From Croceibacterium sp. TMG7-5b_MA50 (GTDB lineage: Bacteria; Pseudomonadota; Alphaproteobacteria; Sphingomonadales; Sphingomonadaceae), in the NCBI RefSeq assembly GCF_039830145.1, contig NZ_CP156082.1, positions 2,436,001-2,500,000 on the forward strand: a stretch of 64,000 bases of DNA, in the 5' to 3' direction. The notes under the pieces are model-generated. The model did not search any database and was not told the DNA's origin. It saw nothing but the letters and a program-made list of their open reading frames with translations. Made by a program: the position numbers and the translations under genes. Of this stretch, positions 8,432 through 17,432 are shown in pieces (positions within the stretch are counted from its first letter, which is position 1; every line of letters starts with the position of its first letter).

Positions 8432-10681
8432 TCAGAAGGCGTAAGTCGCCCGCACGCCGCCGTGGCGGTAGAAGTCGCGCGGGACGTAGCCCTGAATCGC
8501 CGTGGTGCCGTAACGGCTCGACACGTCGTTGATCAGGTAACGATAGTGCTGGTTGAACAGGTTGTTGACGAACGCCACGACCTGCCAGCCGCCGTCCGTA
8601 TCCTCCAGCCCCAGCCCCAGGTTCACCATGGCATAGCCGGGCTGCACCGTGCGGGGGTTCTGATCGATCGGCACGATCTTCGTCTGCCAGTTGACCGCGA
8701 CCTGGCTGACCAGCGCCAGCGGCCCGTTGCCGATCTGCGGACTGTAATCAAGGCTGCCGGTCAGCTTCCATTCGGGCGCCTGCAGCAGCTGCACGCCCGT
8801 CAGGTCCTGGCTGGCCGGCGTGCCGGTGCAGCCCTGCGCCACCGTCTGCCCCATGTAGCACGGGGCGCCGGGATAGCTGGTGATCTTGGCATCGACATAG
8901 CTGCCTGCGCCCGTCAGCGTCAGGTCCGCCACCGGGCGGATCACCGTCTCCACCTCCACGCCGCGGGTGCGCAAGCCGCCAACATTGGTCAGGCGGAAGT
9001 TCAGCACGCCTTCGATATCCTCGATCGCCTGGGTCTGGAAGTTTTCGTATTCCGTGTTGAACAGGGTGACGTTCAGCACGACGTCGTTGCCCAGGAACTG
9101 GCTGCGCAGGCCGATCTGGTAATCGTCCGCCGTTTCCGGCCGCACTGGTCCTGCATCGGCGCGCGCCCGATTGAACCCGGTGGAGATGTCGTACGCTTCC
9201 CCCTTGTGCCCGGTGGCAAAGGTGGCGAATACCATCACATCCGGATTCAGGTCCTGCTGGATGCCCAGCTTCCACGTGCCGAACCAGTCGGTGCTGTCAC
9301 CGGCGAAGCTCTGTCCGGTGCGCAGATCGTCATAGGTATAGTCGATCCGTTCCCGGCTGTAACGCGCGCCGCCGATCAGCGTGGTCCCATCCAGAACGTC
9401 GTATTCCAGCTGGCCGAAGGCCGCGATCTGCTGACTGCCGGTGTTCGCGTCCCAGTTGGCGGCGGAGAACAGCGGCCCGCGGAAGAAGTCGCGATCCACC
9501 TCCAGATCGTTGAAGAACAGCCCCAGCGTATACCGGAACCGGTCCGCGCCGGGTGACACGAGGCGGAATTCCTGGCTGAACTGCTCGGCATCGAAATTGC
9601 CGTATTGCACGTTCCGGTAGGTCGGGATCGCGGCATCGTCGCTGTCGAATTCGTCCAGGCTGGAATACCGGTCATGCGCGGTGATCGACATCAGCGACGG
9701 ACCGCCGGTGTCGTAGGTGACGCGCAGCGACTGCGCGAAATCGTCGAACGTGTTGCCCGAGATGAAATCGATCGCGACGTCGGTGTTGTCGCCATCCACC
9801 TCGATCCCGGGCGCGAACACAGCGGCGGTAAAGGCGGGGTTGCCACGCAGGATCGCCCCATCGCCCAGCTCGATAAACGGCCGGGTGGAACTGGTGCGCC
9901 CCTGCGAATAATCGATGCTCGCATCGATCTGCAGGCTGTCGGTCGGCTCCCACCGGATGCGATTGCGGGAGGAGAAATACTCCCGCCCGTTAATCAGCTC
10001 GCCATCGTTCAGGTTGCGGGTGTTGCCATCGAAATGGTTGTAATTGACCGTCGAGCGGACACCCAACGTGTCGGTGATCGGGCCGGAGATGGTGGCGCCG
10101 ATCTGCTGTTCGTCATCGGTCGTCACCATCCCGCGCAGGCTGAACTCGGGATCGCGCGAGGGCGCCTTGGTCACGATGTTGATCAGGCCGGCGGAGGCAG
10201 ACTTGCCGTACAGCGTGCTCTGCGGTCCGCGCAGCACCTCGATCCGCTCCACATTGGACAGATCGCTGAAGGCGCGGGACTGGAAGGCGAGCGGCACGTC
10301 ATCCATCACGATGGCGACGCTCGGCTCCACACTGGGACTGAAAGCCAGCGTGCCGATGCCACGGATCTGGATATTGGCGCTCTGCGGATTCTCCGTCGGA
10401 CGGATGGTCAGCGACGGGGCGATGCGGTTCAGGTCCTGGAATTCGACCACCGCATGGGCATCGAGCTGGGACTGGTCGATCACCTGCACGGACAGGGGCA
10501 CGTCCTGTACGTTCTGTTCCCGCTTCTGCGCGGTCACCACGATCACGCCGGCCTGCTCGCCCGCGATCTCCTCCCGGTCAGGGGCGGTCTGCGCCATTGC
10601 AGGCCCCGCGCCCAGCACCGCGACGGTGAGCCCCGTTCCGCACAGCAACAACGACGCCTTGCCAACCATGATCTTCTCCAT
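8432..10681 (-). CDS. TonB-dependent outer-membrane receptor, probably for rhamnogalacturonan oligosaccharides
   Basis: A 749-residue protein with a signal peptide ending at AMAQ, a TonB-box-like GVIVVTAQK, a plug domain (IRGIGT, VERIEVLRGPQSTLYGKSASAGLINIVTK) and a 22-strand barrel ending in an aromatic residue (ATYAF). An alternative start four codons in, MVGKAS, has the better-placed GGAGA. It would import oligosaccharides across the outer membrane using TonB energy. The substrate is inferred from its position 80 bp downstream of the PL26 lyase gene and inside the rhamnose island. A separate palindrome at 10695-10709 and its own terminator suggest its own promoter. Confidence 0.85.
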   Translation of the reverse strand: MEKIMVGKASLLLCGTGLTVAVLGAGPAMAQTAPDREEIAGEQAGVIVVTAQKREQNVQDVPLSVQVIDQSQLDAHAVVEFQDLNRIAPSLTIRPTENPQSANIQIRGIGTLAFSPSVEPSVAIVMDDVPLAFQSRAFSDLSNVERIEVLRGPQSTLYGKSASAGLINIVTKAPSRDPEFSLRGMVTTDDEQQIGATISGPITDTLGVRSTVNYNHFDGNTRNLNDGELINGREYFSSRNRIRWEPTDSLQIDASIDYSQGRTSSTRPFIELGDGAILRGNPAFTAAVFAPGIEVDGDNTDVAIDFISGNTFDDFAQSLRVTYDTGGPSLMSITAHDRYSSLDEFDSDDAAIPTYRNVQYGNFDAEQFSQEFRLVSPGADRFRYTLGLFFNDLEVDRDFFRGPLFSAANWDANTGSQQIAAFGQLEYDVLDGTTLIGGARYSRERIDYTYDDLRTGQSFAGDSTDWFGTWKLGIQQDLNPDVMVFATFATGHKGEAYDISTGFNRARADAGPVRPETADDYQIGLRSQFLGNDVVLNVTLFNTEYENFQTQAIEDIEGVLNFRLTNVGGLRTRGVEVETVIRPVADLTLTGAGSYVDAKITSYPGAPCYMGQTVAQGCTGTPASQDLTGVQLLQAPEWKLTGSLDYSPQIGNGPLALVSQVAVNWQTKIVPIDQNPRTVQPGYAMVNLGLGLEDTDGGWQVVAFVNNLFNQHYRYLINDVSSRYGTTAIQGYVPRDFYRHGGVRATYAF

Positions 10682-10694
10682 GATGCCCGCCTTA

Positions 10695-10709
10695 TGAAAC
10701 GGGGTTTCA
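10695..10709. promoter_or_regulatory. perfect 15-bp palindrome before the TonB receptor (KdgR-like operator)
   Basis: TGAAACGGGGTTTCA is a perfect 6-3-6 inverted repeat 13 bp upstream of the receptor's ATG. It closely resembles the IclR-family KdgR operator core TGAAAC-N3-GTTTCA known from pectinolytic enterobacteria. Its place over the leader of an oligosaccharide receptor suggests repression by an IclR-family protein. Which one is unknown: the IclR gene here has a different-looking motif at its own promoter. Confidence 0.5.
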
Positions 10710-10761
10710 CATGGTGACTATCAGGCCAGACAGGTTATGGCAATTGGTCATGCCGCTATAA

Positions 10762-13497
10762 TCATTCTCGTGGAATCCGGTCACCTACCAGTGCCAGGTT
10801 CTGGATGGCGGCAAGACCCCACTGGCTGGCTCCATTTGTGCTGACCATCGCCTGTTCATCCACCGGGTTGAGCACTGCAGGTGGCTCGACCCGAGTGGCA
10901 CGATCGGCCAGACCCATTCGCAGACCTGCATCGGCGCGGTAGAACTCCGCCCATGCGCGATCGGCCAGTGCGGGATCGTTCAGTGCGTTCGCGGCATAGG
11001 CGGTAAGCCGCGAATGACCCTGCCCCAGATTGCCAGGTCGCCGTCGCTCCCCCGTCATGGCCTCGAACTGTTCCGGCGAGGCGTTGTAGGCGATGCAGTA
11101 ATCGAGCCACGCCCGCCGATAGGCGGGCACGTCCACCAGCGTCAGCAGCTCCGAATTGATCTCGACCGCGCCGAACACGGCGTTCAGGTGGCTGACGCTG
11201 ACCTCGTCCCCCGGGCCGGTGAAGCGGCCGGTGGCGAGATCGAAATTGGCGCCGCCGGCGAACCACTGTTTCGGCAGGGCGGCCAGCGTGGTCATGCCGT
11301 TGACGATCCGGTCGCGCCACTGGCGGTCGCCCGTCCGCTCCCATTCGGCCAGCCAGGCACCCAGCATGGCGCCCCAGCTGGTGCCAAAGCTCATCTCGAT
11401 CTCGCCATTCTGCGGGTTGGACCGCACGGTCGCGCCGCTGCCCGCCTGCGCCACCCCACCGGGCCGCGCGCCGACCTTGCGTGCGATGTCGACGCGCGTC
11501 AGCGCCTCGTCCCCCGCAAGGCATTCGCGCAGGATGTCACCCGTGCGCTCATCCGCGGTCAGGTAGTAATAGATGCGGCGGTACACCGCGTTGGAGACGC
11601 GCGGCTGCTTCGATGAATCGCCCCAGTGCTGCACGCCATGCCGGGTGCCGAGGCCCTTCCACGGGCCGAGATGATAGGTGTCGACCTCGCCTGTGTGGCG
11701 GGTCATCGCCTCCGCCAGGCGGAACACCTTGGCATCGCCGCTGCGCAGGTAGGAATACCACAGCCACAGATCGGGGGAGAGCTCGCTGTTCGCCCAAGCG
11801 AAGCCGCCGATGTCGTAGCGCCAGACATGCCGGTCCCGGTCGTAGGTATGCATCCAGTCGCCATGCGACCAGAACCCGTACCAGCGCCGCTGCTCCACCT
11901 GCCCTTCGTAGTAAGAGAGGAGAAAGTCGTTCTGCGCCTCTATCGCGGCCTTGGCCGGCACGCTGCGGTCGGGCAGCGACCAATCGCCGAACACGTTGGC
12001 GGCATGGGTGCTGGCGGGCTCCGGCACCAGGCGCGGCGGCACGGACAGGCTGTGCGCCATCGCTGCCATCATCTCCGCCGTCGGGGTGGCGGGCAGGGCA
12101 TAGAGCGTGAACTCGGTCGTGTGGGCGATGCCGTGGGCCGATCCCCAGCCGGGCTCGTAATCCTCATACGTGACATCGAGGCCGCGGTTCTGTTCGACGA
12201 ACTCACCCATGCCCATTTCGTCATGGTAGAAGCGCAGGTCCATCGCGGGTGCGTCCGGTGCATGGTACCACAGGCGGAAGGTCGCGGTGTCGGTTGCAGC
12301 GTCCCGGATATCGAGCCGCACCGGGCAGCGCTGCCAGAAATCCTGCTGGCCGAAGGCGACCCCGCCCCTTGGCCCGCCGACATAGCCCAGGCCGCGCGCC
12401 CGTTCGCCCCCGTCGGCATCGATCCAGCCATGGCCGGTCTTGGTGCGCTTCACGATGGTGAAGCCGTCGGCATTGGGCTGCGACAGGGTGAAGTCACCCC
12501 ATTCGGGAATGAACTGCAGGTTCTCCCGCACACTGTCCGCCATCTCGGCCAGCGGCGGCGTCGCGCGTCCGGCGACCTGTGCCTGCCGGAACGCCTCGCC
12601 CGGATCGCGGCGCAAGCCTGTCAACGGCCGAACCGCCTCCGCCCAGATGCCGTCCCCGCTTCCAGCGAAGCGGACGTGCCGGTCATGGGTGGCGCCCATC
12701 ATCGGCACCTGCCCCGTCAGCCCCAGCCCGCGAATGAAGTCGGTATCGGCATTACCGTCGAACACGAAGGTATGCTGGATGCGCACCGCCGGGGACCCGG
12801 CATGGAAATGCAGCCGCAAGGTGAAGGGCAGCCACTCGCGGCCATTCCCCTGATGCATGCCGCTGACCCGGATGGTGGCGCGAACGGGGCCGTCATGCTC
12901 GATCTCGGCGCTCTGGATCAGGCTGTCATAGCGGGTCAGCGGCGCGCCTTCGCCCAGATCGGCATCGGGGGCGGTCTGGGTGCTGGCGGTCAGCGCGACC
13001 TCTCCCAGGACCTCCGTGCCGCTACGCCGGGCGGAACGGATGATGGCCTGACCGGTGGTGCCCAATGTCCAGACAAGATCGCCATTGGTGACGGTGATCG
13101 CATCACCGCGCCTCGTCGCGCGGACCGGCCGTGCCGGCGCCGCCGGGCGCCCGGGCCCGACCGTCACCGCCGCCGTGTCGATTCCGCCGGGGAAGGCATG
13201 TGCGGTCCACTTCACCGAGCCGTCCGGCCAGGTGGCGGTGACCCAGCTCTGCACCGGTACAGCGCTGCCATCGGCGGCGGTGGCGGCAAAACTGCTGCGC
13301 GCGGTCACCGTGCCGCGTGGCCAGGCGGCACCGGTGGTCACGCCTTCGTGGGTAGCGGGCGGCGCGCCATCCAGCCAGCGCAGCGCCTGCCCACGGTGGC
13401 GACCCGCTTGCGCCAGCAGCGTTGCGGGATCGGTCAGGAAAGCAGCACAGGTGGCGAGCGCGGTCGATTGCACGAACCGGCGGCGGGTGACGGGCAT
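10762..13497 (-). CDS. PL26-like exo-rhamnogalacturonan lyase (PcRGLX family)
   Basis: A 911-residue protein with a twin-arginine signal (TRRRFVQSTALATCAAFL) cleaved near LLAQAG, so it should be periplasmic. The first domain starts LRWLDGAPPATHEGVTTG and contains WPRG and WPDGSVKWTAHAFPG, the pattern I associate with the PcRGLX-like family. A central beta-rich region (about 200-480) and an alpha-helical C-terminal half with FWSHGDWMHTYDR, PDLWLWYSYLRSGD and WGDSSKQPR follow. PcRGLX-type enzymes split RG-I from one end, giving unsaturated galacturonosyl-rhamnose, which is the substrate of the GH105 enzyme at 5635. It is the last gene of the rhmD operon and lies 67 bp after the lactonase gene. 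The family call rests on sequence pattern only; activity of bacterial members is less documented. Confidence 0.75.
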   Translation of the reverse strand: MPVTRRRFVQSTALATCAAFLTDPATLLAQAGRHRGQALRWLDGAPPATHEGVTTGAAWPRGTVTARSSFAATAADGSAVPVQSWVTATWPDGSVKWTAHAFPGGIDTAAVTVGPGRPAAPARPVRATRRGDAITVTNGDLVWTLGTTGQAIIRSARRSGTEVLGEVALTASTQTAPDADLGEGAPLTRYDSLIQSAEIEHDGPVRATIRVSGMHQGNGREWLPFTLRLHFHAGSPAVRIQHTFVFDGNADTDFIRGLGLTGQVPMMGATHDRHVRFAGSGDGIWAEAVRPLTGLRRDPGEAFRQAQVAGRATPPLAEMADSVRENLQFIPEWGDFTLSQPNADGFTIVKRTKTGHGWIDADGGERARGLGYVGGPRGGVAFGQQDFWQRCPVRLDIRDAATDTATFRLWYHAPDAPAMDLRFYHDEMGMGEFVEQNRGLDVTYEDYEPGWGSAHGIAHTTEFTLYALPATPTAEMMAAMAHSLSVPPRLVPEPASTHAANVFGDWSLPDRSVPAKAAIEAQNDFLLSYYEGQVEQRRWYGFWSHGDWMHTYDRDRHVWRYDIGGFAWANSELSPDLWLWYSYLRSGDAKVFRLAEAMTRHTGEVDTYHLGPWKGLGTRHGVQHWGDSSKQPRVSNAVYRRIYYYLTADERTGDILRECLAGDEALTRVDIARKVGARPGGVAQAGSGATVRSNPQNGEIEMSFGTSWGAMLGAWLAEWERTGDRQWRDRIVNGMTTLAALPKQWFAGGANFDLATGRFTGPGDEVSVSHLNAVFGAVEINSELLTLVDVPAYRRAWLDYCIAYNASPEQFEAMTGERRRPGNLGQGHSRLTAYAANALNDPALADRAWAEFYRADAGLRMGLADRATRVEPPAVLNPVDEQAMVSTNGASQWGLAAIQNLALVGDRIPRE

Positions 13498-13564
13498 GAC
13501 AGGTCCTCTCAGTCAGCGTGCCCGCCCCGTTTGCCGGATGCCGGGCAGCGGTCGGATCAGGCGA

Positions 13565-14470
13565 TCAGAGCTGGAGGCCCAGACCGTAGATCCGGTTGGC
13601 GTTGCGTCCCCACAGCGCGCGTCGTTCATCATCGCCCATCGTGTCGGCGATCGATTCATAGAATTCGAGATAGGTGGCGATCGGCGCGAACAGCTTGTCC
13701 GTCGGCGTGTCGCTGGCGAACATGCAGCGGTCGGTGCCAAACAGTTCGATCGTTTCCAGCACCAGTGGTCGCACCAGGTCGGGCGTCCAGTCGCGGCGGA
13801 TGAAGCCAAGGCCCGACAGCTTCACCGCCACCTGCGGCAGCGCGGCGAGGGCCGCCATGCCGATGCGCCAGTCGGCGAAGCCATCGGCATCGGTCACGAC
13901 CGGCATGCCCATGTGATTGATGATGACCGGCACATCGGGATTGCGCGCGATCACCTCTGCCAGCGCAGGCATCTGGCCAGGATAGCATTGCAGGTCGAAG
14001 CGCAGGCGGTGCTGCGCCAGCAGGGCGAAACCGGCCTGCCATTGTTCGTCCCGCGTCCAATCCTGCGGGGTATAGCTGCGGCGCGCATCGGGGTGCCAGT
14101 TGACGATGTGGCGGATGCCGCGGACGCGGGGATGCGCGGCCTGCTTGGCCAACAGCTCGCCCACGGCCGGGTCATGCAGCGGGGCGAAGGCGACGATGCC
14201 GGTGGGCACGCCGTGTTCGGCGGCGAGACCTTCCAGCCACTCGGTCTCTTCCAGCGCGTGGACCGCGTCGGCCCCCGCATCGACATGGACGCTGCCGACG
14301 AGGTTCCAGCCATCCATGTCAGCCAGATAATCGGTTGGCGAGTAATGCCGCGCAATCGCCTCGACGCTGCCGTTGGGGCCGTCATCGGCGAAAGGCGGCA
14401 TCAGCCAGGGGTAGTGCAGGTGATCGAGTTGCCACAGGTGGATGTGGGCATCCACGAAAGGTACGCGCAT
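13565..14470 (-). CDS. L-rhamnono-1,4-lactonase (amidohydrolase-like)
   Basis: A 301-residue COG3618-type amidohydrolase. It carries the metal-binding VDAHIHLW at the N-terminus, RGIRHIVNWHPD, INHMGMP with a conserved His, and the C-terminal FASDTPTD with the catalytic Asp. ATG 14470 has GGGAG eight bases upstream; a GTG three codons earlier is also in frame but sits on that site. The family opens sugar lactones such as L-rhamnono-, L-fucono- and galactaro-lactones. Here it would hydrolyse the L-rhamnonolactone made by the dehydrogenase at 18296 to L-rhamnonate. It is fourth in the operon rhmD-hydrolase-SDR-lactonase-PL26. The specific lactone is inferred from context. Confidence 0.82.
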   Translation of the reverse strand: MRVPFVDAHIHLWQLDHLHYPWLMPPFADDGPNGSVEAIARHYSPTDYLADMDGWNLVGSVHVDAGADAVHALEETEWLEGLAAEHGVPTGIVAFAPLHDPAVGELLAKQAAHPRVRGIRHIVNWHPDARRSYTPQDWTRDEQWQAGFALLAQHRLRFDLQCYPGQMPALAEVIARNPDVPVIINHMGMPVVTDADGFADWRIGMAALAALPQVAVKLSGLGFIRRDWTPDLVRPLVLETIELFGTDRCMFASDTPTDKLFAPIATYLEFYESIADTMGDDERRALWGRNANRIYGLGLQL

Positions 14471-14486
14471 CGCCTGCACTCCCGGT

Positions 14487-15239
14487 TCAATAGGTGGTGC
14501 GCCCGCCCGACGTGTCGAATACGGACGCGGTGGTGAAGGAGCATTCCTCCGACGCCATGAAGCATACCATGGCGGCGCTCTCGCTCACCTCGCCCAGGCG
14601 GCCCATGGGGATCTTGGAGCGCATGTAATCCACCTGGCTCTGCGGCAGCTGCGCCAGGATCGGGCTTTCGAAGGTCGCCGGGGTCAGGGCATTGGCGATC
14701 ACGCCCTTGCCCGCCAGTTCCTTGCCCAGGCTCTTGGTCAGGCCGATCACCGCCGCCTTGCTGGCCGAATAGGCCGACGCGTTGGGGTTGCCTTCCTTGC
14801 CCGCGACGCTGGCGACGTTGACGATCCGGCCATAGCCGCCTTCCAGCATGATCGGCACGATCGCGCGGTTGCAGTAGAACAGGCCGTTCACGTTGACGTC
14901 GATCACCCGGCGCCAGCTGTCGAGCGGGTATTCATGCACCGGCGCGGTGGCGCCGGTGATCCCGGCAGACGCGATCAGGATGTCGATCCCGCCGCCGAGC
15001 GCGGCACGCGCGTCGGCCGCGGCCTGCGTCACCGCGGCCTCGTCCGACACGTCCAGCGCGGTCACGGCGACCGCGCCCGACTGGTCCTTCGCCGTCGCCA
15101 GCGTGTCGGGGTTCATGTCCCACAGCACCACGCTGCCGCCTTCGGCGACGATCCGCGTCGCAACTGCCAGGCCAAGACCGCTGGCCCCGCCGGTGATGAC
15201 CGCGCGGCGGCCGGCGAAACGTCCGTTATAGGCGCTCAT
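14487..15239 (-). CDS. SDR dehydrogenase, probable L-2-keto-3-deoxyrhamnonate 4-dehydrogenase
   Basis: A 250-residue short-chain dehydrogenase with the TGGASGLG dinucleotide site, an Asp in LWDMNPD favouring NAD+, the SAG motif, a catalytic Ser (VNVASVAG) and YSASK. ATG 15239 overlaps the stop of the preceding FAH-type hydrolase gene (ATGA), so the two are translationally coupled. In the Sphingomonas L-rhamnose pathway an SDR oxidises 2-keto-3-deoxy-L-rhamnonate to the 2,4-diketo acid, which an FAH-family enzyme then splits. The tight coupling to such a hydrolase and to rhamnonate dehydratase supports this step. Assignment over a general sugar dehydrogenase is by context. Confidence 0.78.
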   Translation of the reverse strand: MSAYNGRFAGRRAVITGGASGLGLAVATRIVAEGGSVVLWDMNPDTLATAKDQSGAVAVTALDVSDEAAVTQAAADARAALGGGIDILIASAGITGATAPVHEYPLDSWRRVIDVNVNGLFYCNRAIVPIMLEGGYGRIVNVASVAGKEGNPNASAYSASKAAVIGLTKSLGKELAGKGVIANALTPATFESPILAQLPQSQVDYMRSKIPMGRLGEVSESAAMVCFMASEECSFTTASVFDTSGGRTTY

Positions 15240-16093
15240 GCCAGCGTCCCCAGACGGGCGCGGTCAAACGCCACGACCTGCTGGCGCTGCGTACCGAGCT
15301 TCTCGATCGCCAATTCCATGACGTCGCCGTCCTTCAGGAAGATCTTGGCGGGCTTCTTGCCCTCACCCACGCCCGGAGGGGTGCCGGTGATCATCAGGTC
15401 GCCCGGCTTCAGCGTGATATATTCGCTGACATAGGAGATCAGCTCCGCCACGTTGAAGATCATCGTCTTCGTGTTACCGGTCTGCATCCGCTCGCCATTG
15501 ACGTCGAGGCTCATGTCGAGGTCCTGCGGGTCGCCGACCTCATCCGGGGTCACCAGCCACGGGCCGGTCGGGCAGAAGGTGTCGTGCCCCTTGCCCTTGG
15601 ACCACTGGCTGCCACGCTCCTTCTGGTTGAAGCGTTCGGACACGTCATTCACCAGCGTGTAGCCGGCGACCGCGTCCAACGCCTCTTCCTGGCTGACGTA
15701 GCGGCAGGTCTTGCCGATCACCACGCCCAGCTCGACCTCCCAGTCGCCATGGGTGCTGTCCTTCGGCAGCATCACGTCGTCATTCGGGCCGCTGAGGCTC
15801 GACAACGCCTTCATGAACATCATCGGCTCGGTCGGGATCGGCAGGTTCGATTCGATCGCGTGGTCGCGATAGTTCAGGCCGATGGCGACGATCTTGCTGG
15901 CGCCGGCGAACGGCACGCCCAGACGCTGCTCACCCTCGACCACCGGCAGGCTGGCGGGATCGATCCCGGCCAGCTGGTCCAGCACGTCGACGGTGATGTC
16001 GGCCACGGTGCCCGACAGGTCGCGCAGGGTGCCTTCCGCATCGATCAGGCCCGGCTTCTCGGCGCCGAGGGGGCCGTAACGGCACAGCTTCAT
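15236..16093 (-). CDS. FAH-family 2,4-diketo-3-deoxy-L-rhamnonate hydrolase
   Basis: A 285-residue fumarylacetoacetate-hydrolase-fold enzyme. Typical blocks are IVAIGLNYRDHA, the metal ligands in WEVELGVVIG and NDVSERF, KGHDTFCPTGPW and ITGTPPGVGEG. In route II of non-phosphorylated rhamnose degradation this type of enzyme cuts the 2,4-diketo acid to pyruvate and L-lactate. It lies 12 bp after rhmD, and its TGA overlaps the ATG of the SDR gene. No aldolase gene for the alternative lactaldehyde route is seen in the island, which makes the diketo route more likely. L-lactate would be taken up by LldD at 1620. Related hydrolases act on the fucose-derived homologue. Confidence 0.85.
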   Translation of the reverse strand: MKLCRYGPLGAEKPGLIDAEGTLRDLSGTVADITVDVLDQLAGIDPASLPVVEGEQRLGVPFAGASKIVAIGLNYRDHAIESNLPIPTEPMMFMKALSSLSGPNDDVMLPKDSTHGDWEVELGVVIGKTCRYVSQEEALDAVAGYTLVNDVSERFNQKERGSQWSKGKGHDTFCPTGPWLVTPDEVGDPQDLDMSLDVNGERMQTGNTKTMIFNVAELISYVSEYITLKPGDLMITGTPPGVGEGKKPAKIFLKDGDVMELAIEKLGTQRQQVVAFDRARLGTLA

Positions 16094-16105
16094 GGGATCA
16101 GGTCC

Positions 16106-17293
16106 TTATCGCTCGTAGGGGCGGTGCAGGGGCACGTCGCGGTTCAGTTCCACGCCGAAGCCCGGCTTGTCGAGTTCGCTGGCGCGGATCTTGCCGTTCA
16201 CCGGCACCGGCTCGCCCAGCAGCTGCGGCGCGAACATCGGCACCACTTCCGTCGGCCCCGGATGCATCATCAGGAATTCGGCGAACGGCGAGTTATGCCG
16301 GGTGATGACGAAGTGGTAGGAGTAGACGGACGATCCGTGCGGCACCATCATCACACCCTTGCTGTCGGCGTAATTGGCGATCTTGATCAGTTCCGTCACG
16401 CCGCCGCACCAGCCCACGTCGGGCTGGATGATGTCGCAGCATTCCATGTCCATCAGCATGCGGAAGCCCCAGCGAGTCGCCTCATGCTCGCCGGTCGTCA
16501 CCAGCAGGCCCTTGGGCGCGTTCTTCTTGAGCTGCGCATAGGCCCAGTAATCGTCGGGGCTCAGCGCCTCCTCGATCCACTTCAGCCCGCATTCGTGATA
16601 GGCGCGGTGAGCGAGGCGGGTGGCGTAGTCGATGTCGAGCGCCATCCAGCAATCGTACATCAGCCAGAAATCGTCACCGACCTTGGCACGCATGTCCGCC
16701 AGCAGCTCGATGTTCTTCTGCATGCCTTCCAGCCCTTCGGCCGGGCCGTGATGCAGCGGCAGCTTGCCGCCGATGAAGCCGAGTTCCTTGGCGACGTCAG
16801 GCCGCGCGCCGGTGGCGTAGAACTGCAGCTCGTCGCGTACGGCGCCGCCCAGCATGTGGTACACCGGCTCGCCGCGCAGCTTGCCCAGCAGGTCCCACAG
16901 CGCCAAGTCCACGCCGGAGATGGCGTTGATGACCAGGCCCTTGCGGCCATAATACTGGGTGGAGAAGTACATCTGGTCCCAGATCTTCTCGACCTCGACC
17001 GGGTTGCGCCCTTCCAGGAAGCGGGCGAGGTGCTTTTCCACGATGTAGCAGGCCGGCTCGCCACCGGTGGTCACCGCGAAGCCGATCGTGCCGTCCTCGG
17101 CCTCGATCTCCACCACCAGCGTGCCCAGCACGTTGATGCCGAAGCTCTGCCGGCTCTGGCGGTATTCGGGATACCGGCTCATCGGCGTGGCGATGTGGTC
17201 GTCGATCCAGTGGCCGCCGGGCTGATCGTGGTAATCGGCGCCCTTGCCGCGCGCCACGAAGGCACGGACATGCTTGATCCGGGGTAAATTCAT
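16106..17293 (-). CDS. rhmD: L-rhamnonate dehydratase
   Basis: A 395-residue enolase-superfamily protein expected to dehydrate L-rhamnonate to 2-keto-3-deoxy-L-rhamnonate using Mg2+. Metal-ligand segments are DCWMALD, EEALSP and [10 protein letters not shown], and the catalytic His sits in [12 protein letters not shown]. The N-terminal [19 protein letters not shown] loop is characteristic of RhmD rather than of mandelate racemase. It is first gene of the leftward operon, divergent from the IclR regulator, with a perfect palindrome 30 bp upstream of its ATG. The length fits the family. Confidence 0.93.
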   Translation of the reverse strand: MNLPRIKHVRAFVARGKGADYHDQPGGHWIDDHIATPMSRYPEYRQSRQSFGINVLGTLVVEIEAEDGTIGFAVTTGGEPACYIVEKHLARFLEGRNPVEVEKIWDQMYFSTQYYGRKGLVINAISGVDLALWDLLGKLRGEPVYHMLGGAVRDELQFYATGARPDVAKELGFIGGKLPLHHGPAEGLEGMQKNIELLADMRAKVGDDFWLMYDCWMALDIDYATRLAHRAYHECGLKWIEEALSPDDYWAYAQLKKNAPKGLLVTTGEHEATRWGFRMLMDMECCDIIQPDVGWCGGVTELIKIANYADSKGVMMVPHGSSVYSYHFVITRHNSPFAEFLMMHPGPTEVVPMFAPQLLGEPVPVNGKIRASELDKPGFGVELNRDVPLHRPYER

Positions 17294-17322
17294 GCTGGCA
17301 GTCTCCCCCTCAACCCTTTACT

Positions 17323-17337
17323 TCCCACATCGTGGGA
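17323..17337. promoter_or_regulatory. perfect palindromic operator in front of rhmD
   Basis: TCCCACATCGTGGGA is a perfect 6-3-6 inverted repeat, 30 bp upstream of the rhmD start codon in the 139-bp rhmD/iclR gap. It is the best copy of the motif repeated at 1577, 3976 and 17404. The size and geometry are those of IclR-family operators. Confidence 0.6.
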
Positions 17338-17403
17338 TGGCAGTTCGTCCCGTAATCATGTGACCGGTATCACCGCGCGACAAAACGATGAAGGCCTTGC
17401 GGC

Positions 17404-17418
17404 TTTCACATTATGGGA
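17404..17418. promoter_or_regulatory. second operator copy in front of the iclR gene
   Basis: TTTCACATTATGGGA is an imperfect copy of the 17323 palindrome, 15 bp before the regulator's start codon. It overlaps the likely transcription start or ribosome-binding region. This position suggests autoregulation of the IclR gene. Confidence 0.45.
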
Positions 17419-17432
17419 TAGGGTATTATTAG

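Noticed and set aside
11626-13803. 725-codon plus-strand frame opposite the PL26 gene
   Set aside because: It is a shadow frame; the minus strand carries a signal peptide and family motifs, and the plus frame has none.
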